From NCBI GenBank assembly GCA_020744425.1, contig JAGMUV010000003.1, positions 124,001 to 188,000 on the forward strand: a stretch of 64,000 nucleotides of DNA. Direction: 5' to 3'. The notes beneath the pieces were generated by a model. It searched no databases. It was not told the origin of the DNA and saw only the letters and a program-made list of their open reading frames with translations. Source of the stretch: Dactylonectria macrodidyma. Its lineage: Eukaryota; Ascomycota; Sordariomycetes; Hypocreales; Nectriaceae. Shown piece by piece: positions 34,588 through 46,555 of the stretch. Position 1 is the stretch's first letter; each line of letters begins with the position of its first letter. The translations under genes were made by a program, and so were the position numbers.

Positions 34588-36030
34588 ATGAACGAGCAGA
34601 ATGAAATCTCGGATCATGTTGGTCAGAAAATCACCAAGGTCCCCAAACCCGCTGCCGTCCTCGATGTTGCCAAGATTCGCAAACATTGCAGCTCGATGCT
34701 GGAGGCTGCACATAGCTTAGGCGTGGGATTCAGAGCCCACGTCAAGACGCACAAGGTGAGACTCTTTCGCCTAACTTACCTCTGCTGGAAATATATCAGC
34801 TTCAAGTTCTAAGCGCGCGATTTACAGACCATCGAAGTTACGTCACTGCAGATTGGAGACTCCAAGGAAGATGCCAAATTAATTGTCTCGACGGTCGCAG
34901 AGCTTGAGCATCTTCTGCCCCTATTAGAGAGATATATGCGAGACGGTCGCCGCATCAGCGTCCTTTATGGCATCCCTCTCCCGCCTTCACAAGTTCCCCG
35001 ACTCGCCAAGATCGCGCGCCGACTCGGTCCCGAGTCCATTGTCTTCATGATAGACCATCCTTCCCAACTTGGCGCTCTTCGCCTTTTCCACAAAAAGGCA
35101 GGATTTGCGGCCGGGGTGTACATCAAAGTTGATACCGGTTACCACCGAGCCGGTCTTCCTGCTGCTTCCCTCAATAAAGGGAATCTTGTTCAAGAGATAT
35201 TCCACTTGGAGGAGCAGAACGAGGCCTATCTCGTCGGTCTGTACTCGCACAGCAGCTTGAGCTACGGAGGCGACAAGCCCGTCGATGCCTTTGATAGCCT
35301 TACTAGCGAAATCAAGGGATGCCTCGAGGCAATGCAGGAGCTGCGCAAGCACTACAAGGGCAACCGCGTCATCAGCGTCAGTGTGGGCGCATCACCTCAG
35401 GCAATCACCCTGCAAAACCTGGTGAACAACGGGCTGTCGGCAGATGTGTTGAATGCCGCGGCGGAGCTCAAGAGTTTGCTGGAGGCCTTCTCTTCAGGCG
35501 ATGTAGGAGGCATCGCGGCATCATTGGAGATCCACGCAGGTGTGTACTCCATCCTGGATCTTCAGCAGCTGTCCACAAAGTCGAAGGAGTCATTTCAGGG
35601 TTATGAAGAAGAAATCGCCCTGACAGTCGCTGCTGAGGTTGTCAGCGTCTATAACGACCATGAGCGATATCAGCCTGAAGTTCTCATCGCTGTGGGCACA
35701 CTAGGCTTGGGAAGGGAGCCTTGCCAAGGTTACCACGGCTGGGGCGTTGTTAGCACTCAGAACACTCCGAGCCTACTTGGCTCCGAACGCCGTCTTGTGG
35801 TGGATAGGATTAGCCAGGAGCATGCCATTTTGGCATGGGAAATGGCAGAGGGCGAGGATCCCGCCTTCATGCCACCTATTCCACTCGACGTCGGCCAAAC
35901 CGTCTTCGTGTATCCTAATCATGCTTGTGTCACGGGCGCCATGTACAAATCATACTTGGTCGTTGATTCTTCCAGAGAGGATGGTCGTGGGCGAGTGATA
36001 GATAATTGGAAGCGATGCTCAGGTTGGTAA
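34588..36030 (+). CDS. D-serine dehydratase / D-threonine aldolase-like PLP enzyme (Dsd1 family)
   Basis: Zinc- and PLP-dependent fold-type III enzyme acting on D-serine or related D-3-hydroxy amino acids; cytosolic. Exons 34588-34755 and 34828-36030 (72-nt phase-0 intron, GTGAGA donor) give 456 residues, close to yeast Dsd1. The PLP-lysine segment is FRAHVKTHK (residues 48-56) at the exon 1 end. The barrel continues VYIKVDTGYHRAGL, YSHSSLSYGG and VSVGASPQA, typical of alanine-racemase-N barrels. The zinc ligands His and Cys are in VYPNHACVTGA near the C terminus, the hallmark of eukaryotic D-serine dehydratases. The enzyme appears intact. Substrate preference (D-Ser, D-Thr or D-3-hydroxyaspartate) cannot be told from the sequence. 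It lies tail-to-tail with the sugar transporter. Confidence 0.9.
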
Positions 36031-36565
36031 AAGAAGATGCCACCAGAAAGAGTAGCTGGAATTATCTCTAGGAGAAAGCATAGTATTGCTAAACTTTCAT
36101 AATAGTAGACTACGCAGTAGGAATGATAAATTTCTACTCGAGATCTGAATTTTTGGCGGCCGGCTGGCAAGAATGTGGCAGAATTCCGGCACGTATAGGT
36201 ACACTAACAGGTGTGATTTGAGCCAAATGGGAGTTGCTAAAAGTATGGCACCCATAAGCTCGCGGCACCTGTATCAAAGTGGTGCGGCACCCCACTGACT
36301 TCAGTGAAGCTGGCTTCTATGGACGCGACGAGCAAGCCGAACACACACAAATCGGGCTCTTCTTGCCCAACGTAATCCCACATAATCCGACAAGTTTCCG
36401 TATGTGCTCAGTGTAGGTATACGGGTAGCCTCTGTGGCACATCAGAAATCAGTAATTGGTGGATACGTGAACAGCCCAATCTGCATCTCCAAATCCCAGC
36501 AACAAATGGGCTTTCTCGCTTCCCCTAACTTCCAATGCATCCCTTTCATCTCGCCTTGAGAGGAC
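36031..36565. other. Convergent 3' flanks
   Basis: About 530 bp between the dehydratase and transporter ends. No exon or repeat recognised. Confidence 0.5.
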
Positions 36566-38913
36566 CTAGACACCTCTGATACTCTGAGCTTTCTCAGCCC
36601 GGGCAATAATCTGTGGTGGTCTGGCAATCTTCTGTCTGAAGATGTATCGCCTGATAAACCAAGGAAGCCATACAGTCAACTCATAGTTTATAAACTTGCT
36701 CGTAGGGACTGAAAAGACCTCTGTGTAGGATGTTAGCAAGTGACAGGTTCGGTCAGGCGCATCCACATACGGTCTAACTCCTCCAATGTTAGCTGCTTCG
36801 TTTCTCTGACGAAGCAGAATATCATGAACCAAGCGACAAGGTTAAGGCCTGCGTAGAAGCCGACTAGGCCGAAATCAGCAGGGCATCAATAGCATACTAT
36901 GGCAACCTTCACTTACAAGCACCTGTTGGGGTCATCACGGTTCTCATTCGAGGGAAGGTCAAGCTAAGGACACCAGCTTTAGGAGGGTTAGTCAGTGAGA
37001 GCTTAACTGACGCAAGCCCGCGTATACTCACCAAACGTGTTGTTAATGCAAACAGCCCAAGCCATTCCTTGCTCTCGCTGAATGGTGGGGAACACTTCAG
37101 CAGAGTACTGGAATGCAACTGGTCCTTCGCCCAAGGAATAGGCGATGGTGAACAAGTAGACAAACCTAGCCACATCAATTTATTAGAGAACTCGCCGATC
37201 ACAGTCGCGAATGGCAAACTCACAACACAACGGGGCCAATTCTTTCTCCACGGCTACCCGAATCATTCAGAAGAGAGAGCCCACCAGCCAAGAGGAATAT
37301 GCACATAAGCGGGAAAGTCTTCATCGAATATTACGTTAGCCTTGTCATGTCTAAGAGACTGGATTCACTCACAATTAGAGTCAGAGTTCTTCGGCCTTTG
37401 GTGTCGATGAGGAACAAAGTTGGAATCGTGGCAACGACCTGGATAGCACCATAACCGAGAGATGCGTAAAGGGCCTCAGTCTGGGAATATCCAACGTCTT
37501 CAAAGATGGTCGAGCTGTAGAATGAAATGACTACATAATATCAGAGCAATCCAATGGCATGGGGCGGTAGGCAACTTACTGTTGATACCACACATTTGCT
37601 GGGCAATCATGACAGTGGAGGCACCGTAGTTGGCACGCCGGATTCGAGGCACGGCGAAACAGTCCCACATGCGAGAAAAGTAGCCCGCGCCACGATTCTC
37701 CTTTAGTTCCTCCTGGTAGATGACGTAGGAGTAGTAATAGTCTCTCGCGGCTATGATGGGATGGGCTCGCAAACGCGACATTGAACGAAATCCTTTCGCA
37801 ATTTGGCCGTGCTTCATCAGCCAACGAGGGGATTCGGGACAGAAAAAGATACCAGCTCCTAAAATAAATGACGGAATGAATGCTGAACCCAATTGGAGTC
37901 GCCAAGAGATGTCACCGGTGTCTTTGACAATGACGTTGGCGCAGAAGCCCAAGAAGATGCCTGGTGGCATCAGTTAGCATTTATCCGAGACAAGTGATGC
38001 AAGAGACCTCACCTGCTACGACCCAAAGTTGCCAGAACATGACGAGGGCGCCTCGAGTACGAGCTGGAGCCATCTCGGCCGAGTATATGGGAACCGTTGC
38101 GTTCTTCGCACCGATGCCGATGCCCATGACGAATCTTGCAGCGAACAGACCCTGCCATGACTGTGCAAAGGCAGAGCCAATTGGAGTGGCAGTAAGGCAG
38201 CAGGCAGTAACAAAAATCTCACCCCTTCGACCCAAGTAGTAATTGAGCGGGTCAACGATAAAGGCACCGCTACGTAGGCATCCAATGTCAGCTACAATCG
38301 CACAAGGGAAGAATTCGGGGAGGATAATGTACTCACATCAGGCCAGCAGTCAGGAAGATGATGGCATTGACGATTCCCACGATCCACTCGTCCCTCCCTT
38401 CACCATCAATTCCGAATTCCTCATGGAAGGTCAAGTTTGCCCCGTTGGATCCAGTCTGATCCCATCCTTGAGTAGCAGCTCCGACTGCACACAAGCCAAT
38501 CGAGTACCAGAGCATAAACGGACCATGCCACTTATGAGCTCTCTCATATGAGAGTGCAGCACGCTCTTCTTCGTCAAGCTCTGGGGTAGTCTCAAACTCT
38601 TGGGGGTCGCGAGCAACAATAGCGGCACGCCCAAAGAGATCGGCATGCTCGGCCATGTCATTCGACTCGGCGAAGAGACGGGCATCGAAAACGGCCTGCT
38701 CTTTCGTGCTGCGCTGTGGGGACGAAGGTGGTCAGTGTGAGTACTCACTGCAGCACCACAAGATGCAAAACTCACCCTGAGAGGGTTTTCAATGATGTTA
38801 AGAGCGACAGACTGACGGCGTTCCGTCGTGTCAGACAATCCAGTGTTCACAGCCTGAGCCGCATTCTCGTCGCGAGAGGTATCGGCGAGCTCTGTGGACG
38901 ACTTTTCGTTCAT
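36566..38913 (-). CDS. MFS sugar transporter (SP family)
   Basis: Plasma-membrane sugar/polyol proton symporter by family. Multi-exon gene; ATG 38913 ([13 protein letters not shown]...). Long N-terminal tail of about 110 residues with [10 protein letters not shown] before TM1 ([20 protein letters not shown], with the conserved Q-G-x-D-Q-x-G). Then [22 protein letters not shown] (G-R-R loop motif), [32 protein letters not shown] (PESPRW motif), QQMCGIN (TM7 QQxxGxN), [13 protein letters not shown] and [16 protein letters not shown] (the PAEVxPxxxR-type motif). The end shows [15 protein letters not shown], the usual PETK-type motif, and a C-terminal tail after TM12 ending IRGV at 36566. Such long-N-tail members are common in fungi with unknown substrates. 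All signature motifs are intact. Confidence 0.92.
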
Positions 38914-39029
38914 GGTGTTTAGCAATTTCCAGGTAGCGTGGGGTTTGAGACACCTCGAGCTTCTTCAATATTGTGGCTCTGTCCGAGAATTTGTAACTGC
39001 ATTTAACAAGCTCTTTGAGGGGACCCCCC

Positions 39030-39035
39030 GTGGGG
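39030..39035 (+). promoter_or_regulatory. Candidate CreA/Mig1-type carbon-repression site
   Basis: GTGGGG fits the SYGGRG consensus of CreA and lies about 117 bp upstream of the sugar-transporter ATG, in a G/C-run-rich segment (GGGGACCCCCCGTGGGG). Short motif; functional status inferred only from position. Confidence 0.35.
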
Positions 39036-39340
39036 ATAACATGGGCAAGTACACGGTAGATAACGCGATATCGAACCCCATGGGGGAACCATGAGCGCAC
39101 TTACTTCGGGGTTTTCTGTTGAGTATCCCGGGGCTAGTCAGCGCTAGCAAGGGTTATCAAACATGGAGTGTAAAACTCTAGGGTACCAGTAGACAAGCGT
39201 CAGGTTCGATCAGTACCGATGGTGGCTGCATTTTGCGGGCGCCAGCTTCCTATCAAGGTAGGGATCGGGCCTGCACACCACCTCCCAAAGTCGTTCGTCA
39301 CATTGACAGGTTCGCTGACGAACGTTCAGAACGTCAGTTA

Positions 39341-39348
39341 TGACGTCA
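39341..39348. promoter_or_regulatory. CRE-type palindrome TGACGTCA
   Basis: A perfect bZIP/CRE (TGACGTCA) site lies about 430 bp before the sugar-transporter start, preceded by other TCAG/ACGT-rich partial palindromes (39310-39340). Binding by a fungal CREB/ATF-type factor is plausible but unproven. Confidence 0.35.
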
Positions 39349-40936
39349 GTTGATGCAGTGTAGTGGAATTTCTAGGCAGCCGTATTTCAGGATAAGCTTA
39401 CAAAGACGCACAATTCTCACCAAACTTCGTGATCGCCGCAGTCAGCTGCCACTATCTGCTCCGAACTATCTCAATAGTGTCCACCGCTCGGTTCCAATGC
39501 TTTGCGCGAATTCAACTGGAAATAATGATCATGACTCCATTTAGATGTCATGTTGTAGTGAGGCTTAAACTCAACCTTCCGTCGCTCCATTGAGCCTAAT
39601 TGAGACGCTTGAGGGCTTTTCCCCCGCTGTTTCATCATCACATTGGTCACATTTGACAGTGTTGCAATCAGCTGTTCCGGAGGAAATCGGCTTTAGGCTG
39701 GACATTAGGAGCGGGGGAAGCTGTCAAGGATCTGGAAGGGTGGTTGATGAGCGTGGGTCCTGACCTGACCATCATCCTTTTGTTTGGTGGACTTGGGAGA
39801 GTTGGGTAGCAGATTGCAAGAAAGTCTTGCATTTCAGATGCAAAAACCATTGATCCTGGTTATGTTACGTGACATCGGAGCTCGCGTGACGACTCCAGAT
39901 ACCCCGCAGCGCGAGTCAGAGCTTCCTCTTGCCGATCACAGCCCAAACAGTCTCTTAATTGTGTCTCCGACAGATATAACCTTGAAAGAGGAGTATGGCT
40001 CGTATGATCATAAATCCATATAAATGATGTCCGATAAACTGACTACATGTGGATACAAAAAAGAAGTGCAGATATAGTTTCTCGAGCGATGATTGAGGTT
40101 TACCAAAAGGCTTTACTCTTATAACACTTGAGAGCTTAGACCCGTTCATTATAGCAAGCAGCAAAACGAAATCACAAGTCACCTCAACACTTTTTCCCCC
40201 GCGCTTGAGTAAAAAACCAGGGCAGGTTCAATCGAGTTTTTGGTATATTGATAATAGATTCTACAGTGAATTCATGGTGTACAAACTATAGGGAGTCTAA
40301 TCAAAATATCAACTCTCAATTTTTCTTAATATTGAAATCCGATTTTACAAGGCCTGCATCAATCGAATGCCTCGGTAAGTTATGCCTCTCTTCCAGGAGG
40401 GCCAAGCTACACATATACTTGATCATTCTATGGTCTGTCCCTCGAACCTCAATCCCACAGCTTGTTGAAGAAACTTATAAGTCAGTGCAAGACTACTGCC
40501 AAGGCGCTTTAATGAGGAATTCTTGGCTAGCCAAGAGTGCGGCGCTAAGATCCTCACATCGGTTGGCTTGATACTTGGCAGCGGATGCAACTTCAATCAG
40601 TCCACATTTAGTCTCCTCGCATCAAATGGGCAAGCGCACTTCGACTTCGTAATTAATCCAATCTTACGAGACTACACTTATCCCAAAACAAGAGTGTACT
40701 TTAGCTTTTATTCCATCCAGATCAGATTTCATCAATGCCGACCACATCTCATTAAATTCCGGTCGGAGATTTTCGTATACCGATCGGACATGTCCAAACG
40801 CCGATCAGACAATGCTATTCCAAAACATCGGCACTCATCCCATCACATTACTGATTCTTGATGTGTATCATCTATTCCCTGCTCTAACATTCCATTTTTT
40901 ACACCAAAGTCAATTCTCCTCAATTATCAAATCGAC

Positions 40937-42112
40937 ATGTTGTCCACCATTCGATCTTTGTTGAAGGGCAAGCCTTCAAGCTTACCTTGCTTCAACCGCA
41001 AGTACTCTACATCCACTGTACCGTCTCTCGCCATTTTGGACGACTACTTGTCTATCTCGAAACCTCATTTTAAGAACATTGCGCCGTCGAATCTACGTAT
41101 TGAGACCTTCAAGTCGCACTTCCCAAATACAACCCCAGAGCAACGCCAAGCATTGATTGAGACGCTTCGACCTTTCAATGCTATCTCAACGATGCGTGAG
41201 CGGACATCGTTCAATTCATCACTCCTTCAAGAGCTCCCAAACTTGAAGCTGCTACTTTGCACTGGCACTCAGTTTGAGACCTTTGACCTCAAAGCCGCAA
41301 AGGATCTGGGGATCAAGGTGGTGGCTGCTCCAGGAAAAGGTCGCACAGATCAAGCCGTTTCAACTAGAACCACTGTCCAGGATATCAAAAAAGGGCAGAT
41401 GCATCCAGCAACTCATCATACGTGGGCCATGCTCCTTGCGCTAGCCCGAAATATCAGTTCTGATGATGCAGCTATTAAAGCTGGAGGCTGGCAAACTGAT
41501 ATGGCCGTTGGACTCACAGGAAAGACGCTTGGTATTGTTGGAATGGGGCGTCTTGGAGCAGCGGTGGCAAGGATAGGAATCTTGGCATTCGGGATGAAGG
41601 TGGTTTGTTGGAGCTCAAGCTTGGAGCAAACCAAGGCTGATGAAATGGCGATCATGCTGGGTCTGCCGGTGGAGAATGAATTTGGTAAAAAGACCTTCAC
41701 TGTGGTCAAGAAAAGCGAGCTTTTCCAGGAAGCAGACGTGGTAAGTCTACATTACGTCCTTAGCGAACGGTCTAGGGGAATTGTTGGAACCGACGAGTTT
41801 GCGGTGATGAAGAAAGACGCCTTGCTCGTCAATACTTCACGTGGTCCTCTAATCAATGAGACGGCTCTCCTTGACGCTGTCAGAAATGGACGGATCCGTG
41901 GTGTTGCCCTAGATGTCTTCGAGATGGAGCCGTTGCCCACGGACTCGCCCTGGCGGACCGAGGACTGGGGTCGAGGAGGGCGTAGCCGTGTGTTGCTCAC
42001 GCCGCATATGGGTTATGTCGAAGAGGGCATTATGAATAAGTGGTATGCTGAAACAGCGGAGAATGTTGAGAGATGGCTTGCTGGAGAAGAGCTTCTCCAT
42101 CAATTGGTTTGA
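40937..42112 (+). CDS. NAD-dependent D-2-hydroxyacid dehydrogenase
   Basis: Reduces a 2-ketoacid or oxidises a D-2-hydroxyacid with NAD(P). Single exon, 391 residues. The first roughly 25 residues are basic and Ser-rich (STIRSLLKGKPSSLPCFNRK), consistent with a mitochondrial presequence. The Rossmann motif is GIVGMGRLGAAVA near residue 200. Catalytic Arg is in VNTSRGPLINE, the Glu in LDVFEMEPLP, and the His in LTPHMGYVE. A slightly longer-than-usual loop (RTTVQDIKKGQMHPATHHT) precedes the NAD domain and could be an unspliced in-frame intron: it starts near GTCCAGGATATC and ends before CATCATACG, but no clean donor was found. Length otherwise normal. Substrate unknown; relatives include glyoxylate and hydroxypyruvate reductases. 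Confidence 0.9.
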   Translation: MLSTIRSLLKGKPSSLPCFNRKYSTSTVPSLAILDDYLSISKPHFKNIAPSNLRIETFKSHFPNTTPEQRQALIETLRPFNAISTMRERTSFNSSLLQELPNLKLLLCTGTQFETFDLKAAKDLGIKVVAAPGKGRTDQAVSTRTTVQDIKKGQMHPATHHTWAMLLALARNISSDDAAIKAGGWQTDMAVGLTGKTLGIVGMGRLGAAVARIGILAFGMKVVCWSSSLEQTKADEMAIMLGLPVENEFGKKTFTVVKKSELFQEADVVSLHYVLSERSRGIVGTDEFAVMKKDALLVNTSRGPLINETALLDAVRNGRIRGVALDVFEMEPLPTDSPWRTEDWGRGGRSRVLLTPHMGYVEEGIMNKWYAETAENVERWLAGEELLHQLV

Positions 42113-42572
42113 TTAGGGGAACGCATTCCAATTGGAGGCAACTCAATTACTCATGACGAGTTTTATGTGTGTCAAACAGGACACGACATCTGTGAGAGTA
42201 ATATTGCTCATCATGGAATGACAATGATCCAAACGAGCTCTAGATTACCATTATACGCATAAGAAACAGCTTCTATAGTTTAGCTAAGACTAAAATCCTG
42301 GCTTGCCAATACGATTAATTACCACGGGAACCACGGGAACCATCTTCTCTATCATTACCAGGGGTGACCAAGTCAGCTCCCTCAAATATTTCATGTCAAA
42401 AACAATCTAAGCAGTCGAGACATCCAGACCCAGTCCAGTCGTCACAAAGTCAACATTGATGAAGCGTGCCTGTATGCTCTCACTCTAACAATCAGCCAGC
42501 AGTAAGAATCTTCATGCCCAAGTAACGCCACTGGGCGGTAGATATGAAGCAGCACACTTGCTAGAGTATCTC
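42113..42572. other. Convergent 3' flanks
   Basis: About 460 bp; no exon or repeat recognised. Confidence 0.5.
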
Positions 42573-44193
42573 CTAGATTCTGTGGGATGCATCGCCAGCA
42601 GTGGCCTCCAGTCGTCCACCAAGCAGAGTCGGTCCCCAAACCAGCAAACCGAGAATGATGACAACAAAAACGGCCAAGTTGACGAGAACTCTGGTCCTTG
42701 CAGGGTTGTTGTGACGAAATTGGCCAAGTTGTAGCTGTGCATCCTTGGCAAGAGCCTGCACCTTCTCAGCCCCAAGCCTGTAGTATACGAGTCCAGCGAG
42801 AGCGATTGAGTACCCAAAGAACTGCTGGCCTGTGACGGGGTCGCGGAAAATAACCATGGAAGCGACAACAAGCAAAATATCTTTCAGGACGCCGGACATG
42901 GTCAAGACGACCGCTGAGGTCTGGCCAATCTATGGGAAAGTCAGCGATGTGGACTAGAATTGCGAGGGTGATCAGCGTACGAGTAGCACAACAGAGACGT
43001 TGAGCAGGAATGCGATGATGGCATTAGCAATGAGCGTTCCGATGCCCACGGAGTAAATGTCGCCCATCGTGATTCTTGGAATCTCGATGAACAAGGTAAA
43101 TATTCCATTAGTCACGGCGCAGGCCGGAGCATAGTAGTAGAGTGAAACCAAAGGGTCCATCTTGAACTCGGCCGAGCTAAGCAGCCGCTGGACCATGACA
43201 AGGCGCAGCGCCTCGAAGAGGATGCCGCTCACTTGGTCTGTTAAACGTATGTCAGATGCCATTTTCAAACAGGGCAGGCTTCACAGCAGCTTACAAATAA
43301 AGCCGGTAAGATCGAACTTGATCTCTCCAAAAGAGGCAATAATGATACCCATGACAATTACAGACACATTTCCGAGGACTTTGACATTGGGCGGGGCGAT
43401 GCGGAATGCCCATGTTGCCAGTAAGGTCGCGACAGCATTTGTAGCCTGATCGGAGTCAGCCATCTAGAATTGTATACTTCGAATAAAGCAAAGGGTTTCA
43501 TGATGCGTACCTTGAGCATCTGGATAAATGACACACTGAGGTAGAGGTATGCCATGTTACCGCAGATCAAGCTAAAGCTGAACATGATACCGATTGGTAC
43601 AATGGACCGCCTGTGTATCCCGACGTATCAGTAATCAAGTATGCTTGCCAGGATTGTACTGACGCCAAAAGAGCTGTTTTTCCCGCCTAAATGACTTTTC
43701 GTTGCTCACCCGTATATGTTCGCATTCATGGGCACCTTGTGACGCGAGTCGAGCGTCTTGGTGAATCGGGCCATTATCTGGGTCGTCGCCGTGGCAAACA
43801 CCATGTGCCATGTGGTCAGAAATAGGGCTTGGGGGTCGAGATTAGTGGTTGCTCGGCGTGTCGCGGGGTAAGATCGAATGCTACTCACGGAAATCTGGTG
43901 TCGATACGAGGTCAGCTGGAGCACTCTAGGCATGGCGATTGGATTGCCGCATGGGGGTGGCTCACCAAACTTTGCGGTTGCAAGAACCCATTTATTAAAG
44001 AGAATGACGCTGGAGCTCATAAAAATCCATAATCTAACCCGGCGTGAGCACATCTTGGGTCGAGTAGCTGAGCAGGGCTGGCGCACGTAATGAAGAAGGC
44101 CGGGTGTATTCTGCGGTCGGGTTTACTTGGAAGGCCTGCCGTGCCGCTTTCCAGCTTGCGGTCGGCTTCGGACGACGAGCGTTTGGCTGCCAT
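42573..44193 (-). CDS. Triose-phosphate / nucleotide-sugar-type transporter (TPT, DUF250 family)
   Basis: Golgi/ER or other endomembrane antiporter of phosphorylated sugar or nucleotide-sugar by family. About seven exons. I use ATG 44193 (MAAKRSSSEADRK...). The first intron is 44034-44086 (phase 2) and joins HPAFFIT to LWIFMSSSVILFNKWVLATA, the hallmark TPT TM1. Later exons show TWHMVFATATTQIMARF, FSFSLICGNMAYLYLSVSFI, TNAVATLLATWAF, YQVSGILFEALRLVMVQRLL, LLNVSVVLLIGQTSAVVLTM, and LKDILLVVASMVIFRDPVT, all in family order. Ten hydrophobic segments are visible. An in-frame ATG at 44370 would add 59 residues, but it lies only 15 bp from a TATA box, so it is probably upstream of the mRNA start. 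Confidence 0.88.
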
Positions 44194-44385
44194 ATCGGGT
44201 GACGATTCCGTGGGGAGGCTATAGTGGCCTTGTTTCGTGGCTTCGAAGGGTTTCGCGGAGGGAGGGAAAAGCGCTTGCGCCAGCGAGTTGGCTTGCGAAT
44301 TGTGTGATGAAAGAAGGAGAAATTGCGACGTGACGACGACGTACGTAGAACATGACATGGTTCTCACCATTTAAGCTGCCGGGGT

Positions 44386-44393
44386 TATATATA
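44386..44393 (-). promoter_or_regulatory. TATA box of the TPT-family transporter gene
   Basis: TATATATA on the minus strand, about 190 bp upstream of the chosen ATG at 44193. Its position decides against the in-frame ATG at 44370. Confidence 0.45.
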
Positions 44394-45321
44394 GCAACAC
44401 GTGGTTGTGCTTTGTGAAACAGGGCCCACGTCCGACCAATCCCCGAACCCAGTCATCGACTTGTGATACGATACGAGGAAGATATCGCTTGTTACGGAGG
44501 ATGTACTGGATAGTATAGGGTAGTAGAGTGACTGCACCGCCAAGGTGATGTTTACAAAATGATACCCCGGTCCGTCGATTGCGTGTCCCGCTCTTAACAC
44601 CGTCCTATCACCGGATTACCCCCTAATAAATGACCTCTTTCATCAGCCTTTGGTTATCATGGCAGCAGGGGTGTGTTCGAACTGTTTCCCACACCGTCGA
44701 CTGAATAAATAGATGGTGCTGCGTGTTGTTTGAAGTTGGGTATGAGGTGTTCGTTTGTGCGTTAAACCCGTTTTGCTGGATAACCCACTTCAGCGCTTCA
44801 GCGTGTCTTGTACCCCACATCAAACTGCTAACGCAGGATTGGTGAAGAACTTTGACTCTGGCCGGAGAAATTTACGGTCGGTATTCGCGAGACCCTTGCG
44901 TGACATCTCACGTACAATCCCTTTTCTAAATGCATCACCTTGTCTCGGGATCATCCGTGACTCTATTCTAGTGGACTGCTCTTCATTCTATCAACCCACT
45001 TGTAATTTAGTCACGTGAACGCCATGAAACTTGCTTCAGTAATTTGGTAGGCTACGTTTGACAACTTAATTAATCATCAACTCAAGGAAGCCCCACCACA
45101 CCACCGCGGCGACTTTTTCTCTCTGCCGCGGCTCAAAAGTCTCCGCTCCGCGCGTCAATCAAACGCTACGGAGCGTGTTTTTGGCCCTCAGAAGGCTCAG
45201 AGCCCCCATCAGCCGATCGACCAAGAACCTTGATGGCCGCATACACTCTTCCAAACGCTCCGCCTGGCGCCAACCGAGTCCACGAGCCGCCATATCGACT
45301 CTGTTTGCCGTTGCTGGCGAC
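44394..45321. other. Divergent promoter region
   Basis: About 930 bp between two divergent genes. No exon recognised. The right end (45100-45180) has CTCCGCTCCGCG and ACGGAGCG motifs that recur as GGAGCGG near the downstream ATPase gene start. Confidence 0.4.
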
Positions 45322-46555
45322 ATGGAGCCCCTGAGTATAAGCGACAAGTCGCAGCACCGGGCCTGTGACCCCTGCAGTAACCTCCCCCTCTTCCCCCCCT
45401 CCCAGGCGGGCTGGTCCGAGTGATAGCGGGCGATAGCTGACTCTTGTCTCACTAGGGAAGCGGAAAGTGAGGTGTTCACGTCACACTCCTCTATGTGAAC
45501 GATGCTCGTACTTTGATTTAAACTGCGAATACTCCCTCATGAGGACCATGGGCCGTCCTCGTCGACGTCAATCCGTTCAGCCGAGACAGGAGAATGCGCC
45601 CGCCCCGACTGCCGTTTCAATGCCGACCGATCTCATTGACGTCGGCAGCTTTCCCGAAATGATGGACCAGTTTCTTGATGACTTTAACACGCCGCTTCCA
45701 CCATTCAACATTGACTATGCTGCTGGACACGGCGCTACGCAAAATCAGGGATCAATGCCGCCCGCAACGAATGGCGACGGAGCCGGGACCGTGGCATTGC
45801 CACCGCAAGAACATCGTTGCAGTCCTTGTCCGCATCACCATGATTCGGTGGTACCTAGCGACAAAACCCCAGACAGTACTGCGACTCCCGCTCAGAATCC
45901 AGAAGCTGCCGCGACTCCCGGACGCTCCTCAAAAAAGTGCTCTTGCGTTGAGTTGGTCAACCAGCACTTTTCCTTAATAGAAAACTCCCTCGACACATTC
46001 CAGGCACTCAAAGTTCTCAAGCAGTCAATGGAGTCTGCCAAGGAGATTCTAGAGTGCAGCGTTTGTTTCGAGTCTATTAAGAGCCCTCGCACCTCGAGAA
46101 ACGTCTATCTGCTGGGCTCCCTATTGTCTAGCATCGGGTCTTCGTATGGAGACTTTTTCTTCCACCAGAAACAGCGCGCCGCCGAGGCTTCGGCCAACGG
46201 GTCGCTGATAAACCTAATGGTTGGCCAACCGCCAGACGAGCACAACGCGGTTGAGCTAGCAGTGGATGGGCCAAGTTACGTTGCCTTTATCAAGGCAAGC
46301 TTGAAATTAGAGCTCAACCGCCTTTTTGGTCTGAGCGACGGGCTCGCAAAAAGACAGAGCCAATTACACACGGAAGGCCACGAAAACTGCGAGACAGGGA
46401 CGAGTTGCAGCAATACGGAATCGTTACCAGCTGCCAAGCATCCCGCAGAGGTATGTCCCAAGGAGGTGGACATGACTAAAGCGTGCCCATGTTTTCGGAC
46501 GGTCGATCAGGTGCGGGCGGTAATAGAGGAGGCACAGAAAATCATCTTGGCATAA
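45322..46555 (+). CDS. AflR-type Zn2Cys6 transcription factor
   Basis: Nuclear regulator by family. Exon 1 45322-45376 and exon 2 45456-46555, separated by a 79-nt phase-1 intron (GTAACC...CTCACTAG), give 384 residues. The join yields ACDPCRKRKVRC then [17 protein letters not shown], exact C-x2-C-x6-C-x6-C-x2-C-x6-C spacing. A GRPRRRQ basic segment follows the cluster. The C-terminal half has the AflR-domain pattern: [33 protein letters not shown], then [20 protein letters not shown]. AflR-family factors often control secondary-metabolite clusters, but none (PKS/NRPS) is visible. The next gene in the same direction is a metal ATPase, 315 bp away, which makes control of that gene worth considering. 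Confidence 0.9.

Larger units (their letters stand above)
38914..40936. other. Two-kilobase divergent promoter region
   Basis: Separates the leftward sugar transporter from the rightward dehydrogenase. No intact gene or transposon recognised. It contains a CreA-type site and a CRE palindrome listed separately. The last 70 bp are a pyrimidine-rich leader. Confidence 0.5.

Noticed and set aside
44194..44370. 59-residue N-terminal extension of the TPT transporter
   Set aside because: Its ATG is 15 bp from the TATA box and relatives start near the MAAKR position.
15130..46555. NorB/StcV-like reductase plus AflR-like factor as an aflatoxin-type cluster
   Set aside because: They are 30 kb apart with unrelated genes between and no polyketide synthase, P450 or other pathway enzyme present.
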